Assembly (NCBI GenBank): GCA_001708385.1
Contig: CP012388.1
Location: 2,666,001-2,730,000 of the forward strand
From: Flavobacterium psychrophilum
GTDB taxonomy: Bacteria > Bacteroidota > Bacteroidia > Flavobacteriales > Flavobacteriaceae
DNA: 64,000 nt
Direction: 5' to 3'
Positions 9,312 through 17,776 of this stretch are shown in pieces. The notes beneath the pieces are model-generated. The model saw only the letters and a program-made list of their open reading frames with translations. It searched no databases and was not told the origin of the DNA. Positions within the stretch are counted from its first letter, which is position 1. Every line of letters starts with the position of its first letter. A program made the position numbers and the translations under genes.

Positions 9312-9449
9312 TTAAGCAGATCATGAACAAACAACAACCAAACCTCTTAGCCCTGATAGAGCCGGTATACCCGAAGCTGCCCTAGCAGCCAGGGATATAG
9401 GCGAAAGCAGGACGGACGCTGACTGAAAAGCGCTTAGCCTACTGCTTAA
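9312..9449 (+). ncRNA. Structured RNA resembling the Flavo-1 motif
   Basis: Between two terminators lies a non-coding, GC-richer stretch with the pattern TAGCCCTGATAGAGCC, a short hairpin (GCTGCCCTAGCAGC, 9375-9388), then GGGATATAGGCGAAAGCAGG. ACCC and GGGA-type arms flank the hairpin. TTAAGCAG at 9312 and CTGCTTAA at 9442 can close the whole structure. From memory this matches the Flavo-1 RNA motif of Flavobacteria, whose function is unknown. The name is recalled, not computed; the structure itself is visible. The strand is inferred from the orientation of the conserved GGATATAG-CGAAAGCAGG part. Confidence 0.65.
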
Positions 9450-9454
9450 AGAGC

Positions 9455-9482
9455 ATAAAAAAGCCTCCGGTTAGGAAGGCTT
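9455..9482 (-). terminator. Terminator of the queD-like gene
   Basis: On the reverse strand AAGCCTTCC pairs with GGAGGCTT around a short loop and is followed by a T-run. It sits five bases past the stop codon of the 6-pyruvoyl-tetrahydropterin synthase family gene. Confidence 0.85.
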
Positions 9483-9487
9483 GTGTA

Positions 9488-9940
9488 TTATAAGTTGTCG
9501 CTTTGAAACCACTCTGCAAAGGAAGTTTCCGTTTCCTGTAAGCGCAGTGAATGTAGTAATATGTTGGCGGGTAATCGGCGTTTAATTTTATCAGCAAAAT
9601 CTATCACCATGTTTTCACTTGTCGGTTGGTAATCTACCAATATAACGTGGTGGTCGCGCTCTTTAAGCTCTTTTGCCAGTTCTATGTGTGGTGTGTTCTG
9701 GTTGAATACAGTTGCATGGTCAAAAACATCTACGATGTCTTCTTTAACGATCTTTTTCAGGTCGCCAAAATCAATCACCATTCCGTACTTAACATTCGAC
9801 ACATCAGTGATAGGAGAACCGATAACGGTTACCGAAAGTTTGTAACTGTGACCGTGTACGTTTTTGCATTTTCCGTCGTAGCCATAAAGGGCATGTCCGG
9901 TTTCGAAAGTAAACTGTTTGGTAATCCTGATTTTGCTCAT
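9488..9940 (-). CDS. queD: 6-carboxy-5,6,7,8-tetrahydropterin synthase / PTPS family (QueD-like)
   Basis: A 150-residue T-fold enzyme of the 6-pyruvoyl-tetrahydropterin synthase family. QueD converts dihydroneopterin triphosphate to 6-carboxytetrahydropterin in queuosine synthesis. The start is MSKIRITKQFTFETGHAL. Visible residues are the zinc histidines (FETGHAL and NVHGHSYKL), the conserved Cys of GKCKNVHGH, GMVIDFGDLK and FDHATVFN near residues 57-85, and the catalytic glutamates in PTSENM and LQETETSFAEW. Queuosine, tetrahydrobiopterin or related pterin roles cannot be told apart from this gene alone, because no other que gene is nearby. Confidence 0.88.
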   Translation of the reverse strand: MSKIRITKQFTFETGHALYGYDGKCKNVHGHSYKLSVTVIGSPITDVSNVKYGMVIDFGDLKKIVKEDIVDVFDHATVFNQNTPHIELAKELKERDHHVILVDYQPTSENMVIDFADKIKRRLPANILLHSLRLQETETSFAEWFQSDNL

Positions 9941-10017
9941 TGTAATCGTATTAGGGCGCAAATTTACTAAATAATATGCCTCGTTGTGATTTATTATAAA
10001 CGTATTGGTTTTCAAAG

Positions 10018-10025
10018 TATCTTTG
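10018..10025 (+). promoter_or_regulatory. -7 promoter element (TATCTTTG)
   Basis: TATCTTTG fits TAnnTTTG exactly and lies 22 bases before the start of the dioxygenase gene. No TTG sits at the ideal -33 spacing. Confidence 0.5.
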
Positions 10026-10047
10026 ATCGCTTTTTATACGCAACGCG

Positions 10048-10674
10048 ATGGACGAATTACAGCTGAATCCGCTATATGAGAAGGTTATAGATGACCTTAT
10101 GGAGAAACAATTTAGTATTGTTGACGATTTTTTTTCGAAGGAGGAAGTGCTTGCACTGCGTGGCAGCCTGCTGGAAAAATATGACGAAGACAGGTTTAAA
10201 AAATCGGCTATTGGTAACCAGGCAAATGAAAAGATCATCGATGCTATAAGGGGTGATTTTATTCTTTGGCTAAACGAAGAAAATGCCAATGGTGCCGAAC
10301 TTCAGTTTTTTACAAGAATCAACGACTTCAAGGATTACCTTAATCGTACCTGCTTTATGGGTATAAATGAAGGGGAGTTTCATTATGCACTGTATCCGCA
10401 GGGCACGTTTTATAAACGCCACCTTGATACATTTCAGAACGACAGCCGCAGAAAACTATCTATGGTGTGTTACCTTAACGATGAAGACTGGAAGCCGGAA
10501 TATGGGGGCGAGCTTACTATTTACCTAAACGAAAACGGAACAGAAAAGGCAATAAATATTTATCCTGTGCAAGGCAGGATGGTGGTTTTTGAAAGCCAGA
10601 TATTAGAGCATGAGGTAAAACCTGTACAGAGGGAGCGCCTTAGTATTACTGGATGGCTAAAAACCAGGGGCTAG
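10048..10674 (+). CDS. 2-oxoglutarate/Fe(II)-dependent dioxygenase, prolyl-hydroxylase-like
   Basis: A 208-residue cytoplasmic enzyme of the P4Hc-type 2OG-Fe(II) oxygenase family. The double-stranded beta-helix core shows the iron-binding facial triad: H and D of YKRHLDTF near residues 128-135 and the distal H of ILEHEVKPV near 188. The 2OG-binding arginine is in QRERLSITGW just after. The core GTFYKRHLDTFQND followed by RRKLSMVCYLN is typical of proteins that hydroxylate prolines or other residues of a protein substrate. The substrate cannot be read from the sequence. It converges on, and directly abuts, the enoyl-CoA hydratase gene. Confidence 0.88.
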   Translation: MDELQLNPLYEKVIDDLMEKQFSIVDDFFSKEEVLALRGSLLEKYDEDRFKKSAIGNQANEKIIDAIRGDFILWLNEENANGAELQFFTRINDFKDYLNRTCFMGINEGEFHYALYPQGTFYKRHLDTFQNDSRRKLSMVCYLNDEDWKPEYGGELTIYLNENGTEKAINIYPVQGRMVVFESQILEHEVKPVQRERLSITGWLKTRG

Positions 10675-11445
10675 TTATTTTTTAAACTGCCCCAGTGCAT
10701 TTTTAGTAAAATCTGATAGTACAAGACGACCGGAGATCTTCGCTCTTTCTGTAAGCAGTTTATCCCAGTTTTCTGTGCCTTCCCATAATACTTTTTTCAT
10801 ATCGGCTAATGCCTCAGGATTATAGCCAGCCAGTTTTTGGGTAAAGATGTCGAACTCTTTATCCAATTCTTTTACGTCTGTAAAAACCTTTGCATATAGC
10901 CCTTTTTCCTGAGCCCAGTACGCATTTTTCCACTCGTGAGCAGCCAAAGTCATTTCGGCCAGCGCTGCCACTCCCATTTTTCTTTCTACAGCCGGCGCTA
11001 TTACAAACGGACCTATACCGATAGTGAATTCAGACAGCTTTATCGCGCTACTCTCTGTTGCTAAGGCATAGTCGCACGCAGCAGCAAGGCCAACACCTCC
11101 ACCAACTGCTTTTCCGTGTATACGCCCTACAATTAGCTTAGAACAATTACGCATAGCATTTATTACGTTGGCAAAACCGGAGAAAAACACAGCACCTTCC
11201 TTAAGGTCTGATACTGCAAGTAGTTCGTCAAAAGATGCTCCCGCACAGAAGGCACCATCGCCTTCGCTCCTTAAGATGATAAGGTTGATATCTGGGTTTT
11301 TGCTAAGCAGGTTTAATTCATCTGTTAATCGCTGTAAAAGCTCTCCGGGAAAAGAATTACTCGCCGGATGTCCGAATTCTACCGTAGCGATTTTGTTGTC
11401 CATTTTAGTATATAATGAGCCATTAGGCCTGGTGGTGGTGGTCAT
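10675..11445 (-). CDS. Enoyl-CoA hydratase/isomerase family protein
   Basis: A 256-residue crotonase-fold protein. The core shows FCAGASFDELL near residue 67, part of the CoA-thioester oxyanion hole, and RIHGKAVGGGVGLAAACDYALA near 108-129 with the second oxyanion glycines. EFTIGIGPFVIAPAVERKMG near 141 is where the catalytic glutamate of hydratases normally lies. I prefer the upstream ATG (MTTTTRPNGSLYTKM) because the family usually has about 15 residues before the first strand. It could be a hydratase or an isomerase in fatty-acid, phenylacetate or branched-chain catabolism. It stands alone, so the pathway is unclear. Confidence 0.87.
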   Translation of the reverse strand: MTTTTRPNGSLYTKMDNKIATVEFGHPASNSFPGELLQRLTDELNLLSKNPDINLIILRSEGDGAFCAGASFDELLAVSDLKEGAVFFSGFANVINAMRNCSKLIVGRIHGKAVGGGVGLAAACDYALATESSAIKLSEFTIGIGPFVIAPAVERKMGVAALAEMTLAAHEWKNAYWAQEKGLYAKVFTDVKELDKEFDIFTQKLAGYNPEALADMKKVLWEGTENWDKLLTERAKISGRLVLSDFTKNALGQFKK

Positions 11446-11521
11446 GTAAAATTATTTTAGGGTAAAATTAATGAAATGTTATAAAGCAGCGTACATTTTT
11501 TAAAAGTTTGCATTTTGAAAT

Positions 11522-11553
11522 TTGTTAATTCGATAGTATTTACATTATATTTG
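11522..11553 (+). promoter_or_regulatory. Promoter of tRNA-Ala
   Basis: A TTG (11522-11524) is followed after 21 bases by TATATTTG (11546-11553), an exact TAnnTTTG match. The tRNA begins 13 bases further on, so the primary transcript would have a leader of only a few bases. This is the best-supported Bacteroidota-type promoter in the window together with the one at 43.65 kb. Confidence 0.75.
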
Positions 11554-11565
11554 CTCAAACTTAAT

Positions 11566-11639
<74 letters not shown>

Positions 11640-11694
11640 CTTTTAATTAATTTTATGCTTTTCAAAAGAAATTAAAATTTTCAAAAAGTATCGT

Positions 11695-11730
11695 AAAACC
11701 TGCAAAAACCAACGTTTTGCAGGTTTTTTT
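11695..11730 (+). terminator. Terminator after tRNA-Ala
   Basis: AAAACCTGCAAAA pairs with TTTTGCAGGTTTT (13 bp) around a seven-base loop, followed by T residues. It ends the tRNA transcript. Confidence 0.9.
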
Positions 11731-11787
11731 GTATTAACGTTGGTGGAGCAAATTTTTTGGTAGAGGTTGAATAAAATAAATAGAAGT

Positions 11788-12015
11788 ATGCTTGTTACAG
11801 ACACAAGACATAAGGGCGATTATCCTACGGGGTGAGGATCGGTCGGAATAAGTGCAAAAGCTAAAGTAGGTGTGACGCGTACAATTACCTATACACCTTA
11901 AGGTTTTATAATTGGGAGATATTCTAACTTTGGAGGTGGATTATCAGCTGGTGCACTCCCATTCGAAGCAGCGGGGGGAAGTAATACAATCATAATATGG
12001 CAGCAGGAAGAATAA
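11788..12015 (+). pseudogene. Decayed gene fragment with two in-frame stops
   Basis: Reading from an ATG, one frame gives MLVTDTRHKGDYPTG, a TGA stop, GSVGISAKAKVGVTRTITYT, a second stop (TAA), then GFIIGRYSNFGGGLSAGALP and a final segment ending IIIWQQEE before TAA. The amino-acid make-up (Gly/Thr/Ala-rich, strand-like) is protein-like rather than random, and the two stops are in the same frame, so I read this as the remnant of the end of a larger gene. The parent family is not recognisable. Its tail overlaps the start of the following membrane-protein gene by 19 bases, suggesting an old translational link. It could also be non-coding by chance. Confidence 0.45.
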
Positions 12016-12350
12016 AAACTCTTTTCGTAGTAGCAATAGTAATCATAGGGTTATTTGTGGTAGCACAAATATATTCACGAAAACGAGGTGCAGAAAACTA
12101 CACTTCGTTTAATAGTGCATACATTGATGGCGTACTCGAAAAAACTTATTTCAAATTTAAGGGTGTAGGATTTACTATGGAAGATGGAAGCGAATATGTA
12201 TTCTATCCGTACAAGTCAGAATTAAATAGCTTCAAGAATTTTGATAGATTTGCATCTAAAGGAGACAGGGTATTGAAGCTAGCTCACAGCGATACCCTTT
12301 TTTTATTTAAGGAAGGGAAAAGGTATAAATTTACATTCATAAAGTTTTAA
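11997..12350 (+). CDS. Small membrane-anchored protein, unknown
   Basis: A 117-residue protein with one N-terminal transmembrane helix (IKTLFVVAIVIIGLFVVAQI, residues 6-25) followed by RKR, predicting an inner-membrane anchor. The rest is a soluble beta-rich domain of about 85 residues containing YFKFKGVGFTMEDGSEYVFYP and DTLFLFKEGKRYKFTFIKF. No named family comes to mind. It lies directly after the decayed fragment above and 16 bases before rlmF. It could be a leftover partner, such as an immunity-type protein, of that lost gene, but nothing proves this. Confidence 0.7.
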   Translation: MAAGRIKTLFVVAIVIIGLFVVAQIYSRKRGAENYTSFNSAYIDGVLEKTYFKFKGVGFTMEDGSEYVFYPYKSELNSFKNFDRFASKGDRVLKLAHSDTLFLFKEGKRYKFTFIKF

Positions 12351-12366
12351 CTATTGCAACGATAAC

Positions 12367-13329
12367 ATGCCAGAAAAAAAACCACAGGAAAAAACAACCC
12401 TTCATCCCAGAAATAAAAACAGGGATAGGTATGATCTGACAGCATTAATAGCTGCCGAGCCTGCATTGGGAGCATATGTTAAGCCCAATAAGTATGGCGA
12501 TGAGTCGGTAGATTTTTCAAGTCCTGTTGCTGTGAAACTTTTAAATAAGGCACTTCTCAATCATTATTACGGAATAGAGAATTGGGAGTCTCCCGATGAA
12601 AATCTGTGTCCGCCCATACCCGGAAGAGCAGATTACATTCATTATATAGCCGATTTAATTGGTGAAAGTAATTTTGGCAGGATACCTTCAGGTGAAAAAA
12701 TTACCTGTCTGGATATAGGTGTTGGGGCGAGCTGCATTTATCCAATTATTGGTGTTACCGAATACGGTTGGCATTTTATTGGTGCTGATGTTGCCGAAAA
12801 ATCTATTGCTTCTGCTGAACAAATTATAAACGCAAATACATCGCTTAAAGGTAGGATAGAACTCAGACTACAGCAAAATGCATCGTCTATTTTTAGAAGT
12901 ATAATTAATACGGAAGAAAAGATAGATGTTACGATGTGTAATCCTCCTTTTCATTCTTCTGCAGAGGATGCAAACAAAGGAACACAAAGGAAAATAAAGA
13001 ATCTGTCGGGGAAGAGAGAGAAAACGCCTGAGTTGAATTTCGCAGGGGTAAACAATGAACTTATATACGATGGAGGTGAGTCTCAGTTTATCAGGAATAT
13101 GCTAACAGAGAGCGTTAAATTTGCGAAAAACTGCTATTGGTTCTCAACCTTGGTGTCCAAACAATCAAACCTAAAAGGAATTTATAAAACCCTTGATACG
13201 CTTGCTGCCACTCAGGTTAAAACTATACCTATGGGAACGGGAAATAAATCGACACGCATTGTGGCATGGTCGTTTCTTTCTAAAGAAGAACAAAAAGTAT
13301 GGAGAGACACCCGATGGAAAACTAAATAA
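12367..13329 (+). CDS. rlmF: 23S rRNA (adenine1618-N6)-methyltransferase RlmF
   Basis: A 320-residue SAM-dependent N6-adenine methyltransferase that modifies A1618 in 23S rRNA. It starts MPEKKPQEKTTLHPRNKNRD; the N-terminal LHPRNKNRDRYDL segment is a family mark. The SAM site is CLDIGVGASCIYPIIG near residues 116-131 and the catalytic motif is MCNPPFHSSAEDA near 195 (the NPPF motif of N6-adenine methylases). SQFIRNMLTES and STRIVAWSF further on complete the RlmF pattern. The length is normal. It converges on the lipoprotein gene with a two-base gap. Confidence 0.95.
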   Translation: MPEKKPQEKTTLHPRNKNRDRYDLTALIAAEPALGAYVKPNKYGDESVDFSSPVAVKLLNKALLNHYYGIENWESPDENLCPPIPGRADYIHYIADLIGESNFGRIPSGEKITCLDIGVGASCIYPIIGVTEYGWHFIGADVAEKSIASAEQIINANTSLKGRIELRLQQNASSIFRSIINTEEKIDVTMCNPPFHSSAEDANKGTQRKIKNLSGKREKTPELNFAGVNNELIYDGGESQFIRNMLTESVKFAKNCYWFSTLVSKQSNLKGIYKTLDTLAATQVKTIPMGTGNKSTRIVAWSFLSKEEQKVWRDTRWKTK

Positions 13330-13331
13330 CA

Positions 13332-14093
13332 TTAATCTTTACTTTCCAGATACCAACGACCAATTTTTACGGTTTGCAGGTCCTTCCAGTATTTTTTGGT
13401 AACCCTGTAGTACTCAATGGTGTATTCTGTTTCCTGCTTTACTTCTTTTTTACCGTCGGCAGCAATTGAAAGTACATCTTCGACATTTTCTTTGCTAGTT
13501 TTTAATTGAATTTTAGCATCTTCTGTTTCCCATTCCAATACCTTAGCTTCATTATCTTTAGAAAGCTGTTTTGCAGTTCCATATTTCTTACTGAGGTGAT
13601 TGACCAGTTTAGAATAGTTAGCATTTGAGTAGGATTCGTTTGTAGCTTTCACTGAAACAAGCTTGCCATCTTTTGTTTCAAACATATTTAACGTCTGAAA
13701 ATAAATTCCATTTAAAACGGCAAGGCTATCTGTTTTACTCCATGAAATAGTGCTGTAAGTATAGCCATATATTCCATCATGTTTTTTGTTTCGGTGTCCG
13801 TAATCAGACTTACTATGTATGTGTTGTCCGTCAAATGCGTCCGAGGTATAATAGCAAAGCGTATCTTTTCCAAAAAAGTTCTCATCTAGCTTTTTCATCG
13901 CTTCTTCCCTTGTCATACTGGTGGGAGGGGTGGCAATTGTTTTATTGGTTTGTTCTATTTTGTCTTTAAAGAATTTGCCTGCGTTAAAATCAGACCCTAC
14001 TTTATCGAGATCCGGTATTTTATCCACTGCAGGTGAGCATGAAAATAGAAGCACAATAATTGCGGCTGCTTTATATAGTTGAAGGTTTTGCAT
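13332..14093 (-). CDS. Putative lipoprotein, unknown
   Basis: A 253-residue protein starting MQNLQLYKAAAIIVLLFSCS, a lipoprotein signal with a Cys at residue 19. The mature part is mostly charged and alternating helix/strand, with a Lys-rich C-terminal half (KLVNHLSKKYGTAKQL, ENVEDVLSIAADGKKEV). No named domain is evident. It is transcribed alone, downstream of the terminator of the TonB-receptor gene. Confidence 0.75.
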   Translation of the reverse strand: MQNLQLYKAAAIIVLLFSCSPAVDKIPDLDKVGSDFNAGKFFKDKIEQTNKTIATPPTSMTREEAMKKLDENFFGKDTLCYYTSDAFDGQHIHSKSDYGHRNKKHDGIYGYTYSTISWSKTDSLAVLNGIYFQTLNMFETKDGKLVSVKATNESYSNANYSKLVNHLSKKYGTAKQLSKDNEAKVLEWETEDAKIQLKTSKENVEDVLSIAADGKKEVKQETEYTIEYYRVTKKYWKDLQTVKIGRWYLESKD

Positions 14094-14224
14094 AATAGAT
14101 AGATTGGTTGTTTGTTTAAATATACTACCTTCCGCAGATATAAAATTCTTACATCATATAAATTAACTTTTTATAAAGATTGTTCTTATAACTTTGCCCG
14201 ATAGTCGTTTACCGTCAATAAAAG

Positions 14225-14250
14225 AACCTGCTTAATTATTTAAGCAGGTT
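14225..14250 (-). terminator. Terminator after the TonB-dependent receptor
   Basis: AACCTGCTTAA and TTAAGCAGGTT form an 11-bp stem with a four-base loop. On the reverse strand a CTTTTATT tail follows, matching a terminator for the receptor gene about 20 bases upstream. Confidence 0.85.
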
Positions 14251-14270
14251 GGATTTATTTTTTAACTTAA

Positions 14271-16820
14271 TTATATTGAGTAACGAAGTGTTATGCCATA
14301 GGTTCTTTGGTCGCCCAGTACACCTGCATAATGGCCTGCATTTCCTGCACCGGGTAATAGCTGTTCATAATAATCTTTATCAAAGATGTTACGCCCCCAA
14401 AAGAATGCGCTGAATTTATCGCCAACTCGGAAACCGAGCCTTGCATTTACCAATGAATACCCCTGTACTACAAGATAGGCAGACGGTGAGGGACTAGAGG
14501 AGAATTTAGACCTGTGGTAACTATCTGCAGCAAAAAAGAATTTTCCTGTCCTGCCTAAAAATTTACCATTAAAAGAAACTTCACCACCTAAAGATCCTGC
14601 CCATTTCGATATTCCCGGAAGCTGGCTTCCCGATATGTCTTTAAAGTTTGCACTTCCGGTTTCTTCTAATGGAACAGGAGCATTCTTAAAAGATTTATAG
14701 ATACCGTCGGTGTACGCTACGGCACCGTAAAATCCAAGAAACTCACTTATGTTGATGTTAGCATCTACTTCTGCACCCTGCACCCTAACTTTTTCCGCAT
14801 TAGACAGATATCCCCTGTTTACAGAAAGATCGGCTGCCTGTACCTGCGTCTGGTAGTCTTTAATGGTTGTATTATATACGACAAGGTTTAGGGTAGATTT
14901 TAAAGTTGGCCTTGTTTTTACACCGACTTCAAAGTGCGATACCCTTTCCGGTTTTATAACAGCAAGTTCCGTCATGGGTTGCCCATTAGCGTTTGGTAAA
15001 CCGCCAAGGTTTAATCCTACAGGTTTAAAAGCAGTAGAGAAGGTAGCAAAAGTATTCACCCTTTCGGTTGCTTTATACGCAGCAGTTAGCTGACCGGAAA
15101 AGTTAGTGTCATCTATTTCTTTTTTAAATGCCTGATTGTTATAAACGGAATTTTTTAATGCTATCAGTGCCGGGTCATCTGTTTGCAGACCGCCATAGGT
15201 TTTCCTTTTAAAGTCTACTTTCTTTTTATCGTAATTTACACGTATGCCGGGTAATATGCTAAACTTGTTGGTTACGGCCCAATCCAACTGTCCAAACACC
15301 GCTCCGCTAAAGGATTTCATTTTCGGATACGATTTTATGCCATACCCCTCGAGCAGTCCCGGGGTTTGCCACAATTCGCTGGTGCTGTTTTGCGAGAAAC
15401 GCCACTGATCCCTGCCTGCCTCTTCGGTATGCGCACCATCCGGTTTTAAATCCTGACCAAAAAGAAAAACACCAAATACGCCACTAAGATTCGACGATAA
15501 CGAACCTGCCCATCGCACTTCCTGCGACCATTGCCTATGTTTAGAAGGTGCTTCAGACAAAGCAAGTCCCTGCAATCCGGTAAAGTCCCTGTCGTTCGAT
15601 GGATCCCAATCCCAGAAACGCCATGCAGTGGTAGAGGTTAAAGTACCCGATCCTACTTTTAAATTAAATGTAGCCGATGCACCTCCCAAATCCTGGTATG
15701 AACGCCACGGGGTATCATGGTCTATTACCCTGTCAAAAGCATTTTTGCTCGGTAGTGTATAATTAAGATCTGCAATAATCTGGTTAAACTGACTGTACTG
15801 TGCACGTTGCGTTGGCGCTACACCTGCAATAACCTGTGCATATCCGTCAGGTCGCTGGCGTGTATAGTCAAAAGCCAGTAATACGTCAAAGTCGTTGGAT
15901 GGTTTATATAAAAACTGGGCTCGTGCCCCAAGGTTGTTCAGGTCATTTACCCTTTTTTGGGTGGCAACGTTATACAATAAACCGTCGCGCTGGGTGCCCG
16001 AAAATGAAAAGCGTGCCGCTATATTTTTGGCTAACGTTCCGGTGACAGATGCTTTGGCCTGCACAAAACCATAATTACCATAGCTGCTTTCTACCGTTGC
16101 ACCATAATCAAAACTGGGCTTATGGGTAGTAATATTAAAAGCTCCGGCAGTAGTGTTTTTACCAAATAGTGTACCCTGCGGTCCGCGCAACACTTCAATT
16201 TGCTCGGTATCTATAAAATCTAATGTTGTAGCGGCAGGGCGTGCATAATACACACCATCTACATAAAAGCCCACGCCTGAGTCTATGCCGTCGTTGGTTA
16301 AACCAAAAGTAGTTCCCATTCCTCTAATGCTTAAGCCTGTATTTCTTGGGTTGGATGAGTACAGCTGAACCGATGGTACAAGTTCTTTTAAGCGGTTTAC
16401 GTTAAAAGCCCCCGCATCTTCGGCAAGCTTACCGCTTATAACAGATATTGGAATAGGTACCTGTTGCGCATTTTCTTTACGTCGACGGGATGTTATAAGA
16501 ACTTCGTCCAGCTGTTTGTCAAAGTCGGCTGTAAGTGTTATTTCAATAGCAGATAATGGAATTTCATTTACAACGATCTCCATTGTTTTAAATCCTGTTG
16601 CCGTTATTTTTAATGATAATGGAAACTGGATTTCGGCAGGAAGTATAAAAGTACCGTTGGCATCTGCATTGTAAAAAACACCCGTTGATGTGTTTAAAAC
16701 CGATGCCCCGGGTATAGATATTCCATCCATATCTTTTATTGTTCCTGTAATATTATCCTGTGAGAATGATAATTGGGCAACGAGCAATACTAAAATTTGT
16801 GTGAGTAAAAAATGCTTCAT
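14271..16820 (-). CDS. TonB-dependent outer-membrane receptor
   Basis: An 849-residue receptor for active uptake across the outer membrane. The signal peptide ends at AQLSFSQ. A carboxypeptidase-D regulatory-like domain covers about 22-100 (ITGTIKDMDGISIPGASVL). The plug follows with ISVISGKLAEDAGAFNVNRL, LSIRGMG and IEVLRGPQGTLFGKNTTAGA near residue 210. The rest is a 22-strand barrel ending in an aromatic-bounded strand (RTYGITLRYSI). The plug and barrel style resembles ferric-siderophore or other iron-chelate receptors, but the ligand is not evident. No SusD homologue is nearby, so it is unlikely to be a glycan-uptake locus. Confidence 0.93.
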   Translation of the reverse strand: MKHFLLTQILVLLVAQLSFSQDNITGTIKDMDGISIPGASVLNTSTGVFYNADANGTFILPAEIQFPLSLKITATGFKTMEIVVNEIPLSAIEITLTADFDKQLDEVLITSRRRKENAQQVPIPISVISGKLAEDAGAFNVNRLKELVPSVQLYSSNPRNTGLSIRGMGTTFGLTNDGIDSGVGFYVDGVYYARPAATTLDFIDTEQIEVLRGPQGTLFGKNTTAGAFNITTHKPSFDYGATVESSYGNYGFVQAKASVTGTLAKNIAARFSFSGTQRDGLLYNVATQKRVNDLNNLGARAQFLYKPSNDFDVLLAFDYTRQRPDGYAQVIAGVAPTQRAQYSQFNQIIADLNYTLPSKNAFDRVIDHDTPWRSYQDLGGASATFNLKVGSGTLTSTTAWRFWDWDPSNDRDFTGLQGLALSEAPSKHRQWSQEVRWAGSLSSNLSGVFGVFLFGQDLKPDGAHTEEAGRDQWRFSQNSTSELWQTPGLLEGYGIKSYPKMKSFSGAVFGQLDWAVTNKFSILPGIRVNYDKKKVDFKRKTYGGLQTDDPALIALKNSVYNNQAFKKEIDDTNFSGQLTAAYKATERVNTFATFSTAFKPVGLNLGGLPNANGQPMTELAVIKPERVSHFEVGVKTRPTLKSTLNLVVYNTTIKDYQTQVQAADLSVNRGYLSNAEKVRVQGAEVDANINISEFLGFYGAVAYTDGIYKSFKNAPVPLEETGSANFKDISGSQLPGISKWAGSLGGEVSFNGKFLGRTGKFFFAADSYHRSKFSSSPSPSAYLVVQGYSLVNARLGFRVGDKFSAFFWGRNIFDKDYYEQLLPGAGNAGHYAGVLGDQRTYGITLRYSI

Positions 16821-16980
16821 GGTTTGATTTTATGGTTGATAGCTGTTTTAGGCAGCTTGTTTTTTTGAAGCCGTAAATATATTAATAAAATATAAAGTCT
16901 ATGGTTTTAGTAGACTATTAAAAAGTGAAAATTACAAAAAAATATTGACCGATATTTAGCTTGTTATTTGGATAGGGGAA

Positions 16981-17026
16981 ATACAAAAAGATCCACTTTA
17001 CAATTGTAAAATGGGTCTTTTTGTAT
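16981..17026 (-). terminator. Terminator of the kinase/Hpt operon
   Basis: ATACAAAAAGA pairs with TCTTTTTGTAT, and TTTACAATTGTAAA forms the apex, giving a long imperfect hairpin with T-runs on either strand. It lies 17 bases past the Hpt-protein stop codon on the reverse strand. Confidence 0.85.
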
Positions 17027-17043
17027 TTATATCGATTATATTG

Positions 17044-17754
17044 TTATCTCAATTCCGGAAAGTCCTGCTTTAAGGCATCTTCCATAATAGTGAACTCTGA
17101 GTTTAAGATAGCTGCAAGTTGCGGTATATCAACAGTGTCAATTTCATAAGTAAGTTTATTACATATGTCTTTTGCAGTGGCATTTTCAAGCATTTCAAAA
17201 GAAGGCTTAATATTATGTGCAATAGCACCGATGCCTTTAAGGTCGTTATCGGCTACGGCCGTTTTAAGTTCGTCCATCTTGCCACTTACGGACGAGATAA
17301 ACGTTTTTAAACAGTCGATAAGAAACTCCTGATTTCCTCCCGAGATGGTTTCAAGGTATTCCAGTGAATAAACTTTGTCGTCCGATGGTAACGATTCTGG
17401 ATCTGCAAGTTGTTTTAGTGCATTGATGCTATTGGCTGTAAAGGGTTTTTCAAGAAACGAATAGCCTTCAGGGGTGTTTCCGTTTCCGGAAGTTCCTGTT
17501 TTAGTTATTGCAACAGGCAGTTCGTTTTTTAATTCCTTTCTTATATAGTCAAAAGTCTGGTAGGCATTAAGAGGCGTAGCACCTTCTGCAATAACCAAAA
17601 TTGCGCCTTCATCATTTTTTTTTATCCATTGAATGGCTTCGTAGCTGCTGGTAAAACCTTGCACAATCCAGTTTTTATTTTCCGCTAAACGGATAAATTC
17701 TTCTCTCTCGGCAGCATCACTTTCTACCAGTAGTATTGTTGTATTCTTATTCAT
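17044..17754 (-). CDS. Degenerate receiver plus Hpt phosphotransfer protein
   Basis: A 236-residue cytoplasmic signalling protein. Residues 5-115 are a receiver-like domain (ILLVESDAAEREEF and the conserved Lys of LEKPF at 103), but the phospho-acceptor Asp is missing: ILVIAEGATP stands where the Asp should be. Residues about 130-236 form an Hpt domain with the phosphorylatable His180 in GAIAHNIKPSFEML. It lies 22 bases downstream of the hybrid kinase, which lacks its own Hpt, so it most likely receives phosphate from the kinase's receivers. The receiver probably acts only as a binding module. Confidence 0.87.
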   Translation of the reverse strand: MNKNTTILLVESDAAEREEFIRLAENKNWIVQGFTSSYEAIQWIKKNDEGAILVIAEGATPLNAYQTFDYIRKELKNELPVAITKTGTSGNGNTPEGYSFLEKPFTANSINALKQLADPESLPSDDKVYSLEYLETISGGNQEFLIDCLKTFISSVSGKMDELKTAVADNDLKGIGAIAHNIKPSFEMLENATAKDICNKLTYEIDTVDIPQLAAILNSEFTIMEDALKQDFPELR

Positions 17755-17776
17755 TATCGTAATCGTATAATTCTAA

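Noticed and set aside
14271..16820. Polysaccharide-utilisation (SusC-like) locus
   Set aside because: No SusD homologue, glycoside hydrolase or hybrid regulator is adjacent, and the plug resembles metal-chelate receptors. The hybrid kinase upstream lacks the SusR-type periplasmic sensor and DNA-binding domain.
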